Positions 32,378-33,411 of a stretch of 33,411 bases of DNA are shown piece after piece (position 1 is the first letter of the stretch; each line of letters begins with the position of its first letter). The notes under the pieces are model-generated. The model was not told where the DNA came from. It ran no database searches and saw only the letters and a program-made list of their open reading frames with translations. The stretch comes from CAZYAK01 sp964645935 (GTDB lineage: Bacteria; Patescibacteriota; Gracilibacteria; Peribacterales; Peribacteraceae). Location of the stretch: the NCBI GenBank assembly GCA_964645935.1, contig CAZYAK010000011.1, positions 1-33,411 of the forward strand. Direction: 5' to 3'. Made by a program: the position numbers and the translations under genes.

Positions 32378-32710
32378 TCACGCGGTCTTCTTGCTCTGCT
32401 CCGTCTGCCCGAGCTGGCGCTGCACCTGGGCTTTCTGCTTCTCCGCGTTGATCATCTGCTTGATCATGGGCTTGCCATCCGCCGTGAGCACCTGCTCCTT
32501 CTTGAGCCCCCCGGTGCCCGCTTTGTCCTTGCGAACGTTGGGATCGTTCATGACCTTGGTGCGTTCTACCTGCTGTTTGAGCACGAAGAGTTCCTTCTTC
32601 TGATGCTGCTCCATCTGCTGACGCATCTGCGCGATCTTTAGAGGGTTGAGGATCTGGTCCAAGCTGTGTGCCTGGAACTGCTCCTTCTTCTTACGATCGT
32701 CGAGAGACAT
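32378..32710 (-). CDS. Small charged Gln/Lys-rich protein
   Basis: The protein has 110 residues from the ATG at 32710; the longer frame adds an unlikely Arg-rich start. It is very hydrophilic, with coiled-coil-prone stretches (KIAQMRQQMEQHQKKEL, INAEKQKAQVQRQLGQ) and no hydrophobic core, so it may be partly disordered. I recognise no family; a nucleic-acid or ribosome-associated role is only a guess from its charge. TACACT ends 7 bases before the ATG. Confidence 0.78.
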   Translation of the reverse strand: MSLDDRKKKEQFQAHSLDQILNPLKIAQMRQQMEQHQKKELFVLKQQVERTKVMNDPNVRKDKAGTGGLKKEQVLTADGKPMIKQMINAEKQKAQVQRQLGQTEQSKKTA

Positions 32711-32717
32711 AGGCGAG

Positions 32718-32723
32718 AGTGTA
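32718..32723 (-). promoter_or_regulatory. -10 box for the gene at 32710
   Basis: TACACT on the minus strand ends 7 bases before the ATG and so chooses it over the start 49 codons upstream. Confidence 0.6.
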
Positions 32724-32787
32724 GCAGATCGGTCCTCCACTTCATCGTGCGGGCGATCCCCGCCCGTCTGCAGGGTATTTGGACGGT

Positions 32788-33171
32788 CTACTCGCCGTCC
32801 GGAACGAGGGCGACCTCGCCCGTGCGCGAGGGATTGTACGCCACGGTCACCACGCAACCCGGCTGGACACGCGGGACGCGGACCAGGGGCACCACCGTCC
32901 GTAAGTTCACAGGGAAGCCTTCGCTTCCGACGGGCCTGACCTGAAGCTCCAAAACGACCTCAGGGTTCTCGTTCACGAAGGTGTTTGTCTGCCGTATGCA
33001 CTCCACCGTAGCCGGCGCGCGCAGCCCCGTCGCAAGGAGGTCCTTGGCCCGCCGACCACGGCGCAGGAGCCGGCTGAGATACCCCAGATCGCCAAAGAGA
33101 TCGATCACCCCAAAGGCAATGAGCCCCAGCGGGAGAATGATGAAGAGCACCGTCGCAATAATCGAGTCCAT
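32788..33171 (-). CDS. Small membrane-anchored beta-domain protein (DUF3592-like)
   Basis: The protein has 127 residues from the ATG at 33171. One N-terminal membrane helix (4-26) is followed by a basic patch (LLRRGRRAK) and then a soluble beta domain. That domain contains GLRAPATVECI, VVLELQVRP, VPLVRVPRVQPGCVVTVAY and a final NPSRTGEVAL, which resembles the OB-like domain of DUF3592 and related envelope proteins. Function is unknown. TAGGAT ends 7 bases before the ATG, arguing against the start six codons earlier. Confidence 0.75.
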   Translation of the reverse strand: MDSIIATVLFIILPLGLIAFGVIDLFGDLGYLSRLLRRGRRAKDLLATGLRAPATVECIRQTNTFVNENPEVVLELQVRPVGSEGFPVNLRTVVPLVRVPRVQPGCVVTVAYNPSRTGEVALVPDGE

Positions 33172-33178
33172 ATGCCGA

Positions 33179-33184
33179 ATCCTA
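33179..33184 (-). promoter_or_regulatory. -10 box for the gene at 33171
   Basis: TAGGAT on the minus strand ends 7 bases before the ATG at 33171. Confidence 0.55.
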
Positions 33185-33285
33185 CACAACTGCTATAGGG
33201 GGCACCACCGGGAAATTGTGTTTTACGTATTTCTATGGTGAAATAATTTTTGTGATTCTTGTACACACCGGAATGGTACAGGGAA

Positions 33286-33396
33286 CGAGGCAGGCCTTCT
33301 GCGCGCCATCGGTGAGTGGGATGCTTGCCTCGGAACGTTTCCAGATAGAGCCGGTCGGCCCAGACGACACTGGGTTTCTCCCGAAAGGGGAGTTCC
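33286..33396 (+). ncRNA. Structured RNA candidate, cut by the window edge
   Basis: CGAGGCA (33286-33292) pairs with TGCCTCG (33326-33332). GGAAC (33332-33336) pairs with GTTCC (33392-33396) and encloses two hairpins: CCCAG-ACGACA-CTGGG (33359-33374) and CTCCC-GAAA-GGGGAG (33378-33392), the latter with a GAAA loop. No ORF on either strand covers 33185-33411. An AT-rich stretch (33216-33272) upstream could be its promoter. I do not recognise the family; it could be a housekeeping RNA, a riboswitch or a leader for a gene beyond the window. Confidence 0.4.
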
Positions 33397-33411
33397 GTAG
33401 ATCGAACAATC

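Noticed and set aside
1..33411. tRNA, rRNA, CRISPR arrays, prophage or plasmid origin
   Set aside because: By eye I found no cloverleaf with conserved arm bases, no rRNA segment, no spaced direct repeats, and no phage or replication-initiation genes.

Overview
This is a GC-rich, tightly packed bacterial segment. It uses the standard code (TGA works as a stop in many genes) and carries about 30 supportable protein genes. I see no rRNA, tRNA, CRISPR array or intact insertion sequence. Several things suggest an uncultured lineage with a small genome, perhaps Patescibacteria (CPR) close to Peregrinibacteria, Peribacteria or Uhrbacteria: giant secreted LGQ/NHL-type propeller repeats, an SLH-domain envelope protein, an orphan transposase-type HTH protein, a PIF1-like helicase and many short orphan genes. 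This assignment is an inference and I hold it loosely.

Layout. 1-900: an unclear edge with a large stem-loop, two doubtful small ORFs and one frameshifted gene. 966-9242 (minus strand): a 1950-residue secreted beta-propeller protein behind a 796-residue GT-C-like membrane protein with TPRs. 9333-16666: an envelope block with a beta-lactamase-fold serine hydrolase, three related secreted or surface proteins (255, 381 and 809 aa), an HTH protein whose stop overlaps the start of the 809-aa gene, and an SLH-domain protein. 16706-24534: small housekeeping and stress genes (SRPBCC, two VOC proteins, TMEM175-like channel, NTF2-like protein, lone receiver, AlkD-type glycosylase, PIF1-like helicase) plus a lipoprotein with a lysyl-oxidase domain. 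24604-28045: a secreted protein with four six-cysteine modules, a thioredoxin-like ferredoxin, a YbaK/ProX-type deacylase, an EVE protein and a PAP2-like phosphatase. 28055-33171: an 805-residue orphan, a two-gene lipoprotein/membrane operon and three small proteins. 33172-33411: non-coding, with a structured RNA candidate cut by the window edge.

The strongest general signal concerns gene starts. At 14 of about 30 genes a TANNNT hexamer (TACACT, TACGAT, TACAAT, TAGGAT and similar) ends 6-8 bases before the start codon, on both strands, and Shine-Dalgarno motifs are nearly absent. In six more genes the gap is 10-13 bases. The simplest reading is that the hexamer is the promoter -10 box and most mRNAs are leaderless or nearly so. 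I used this signal to choose start codons, often trimming the longest ORF. Convergent genes are separated by only 4-9 bp in four places, so intrinsic terminators are mostly missing. Short AT-rich islands mark the few promoters that have longer leaders or dyads.
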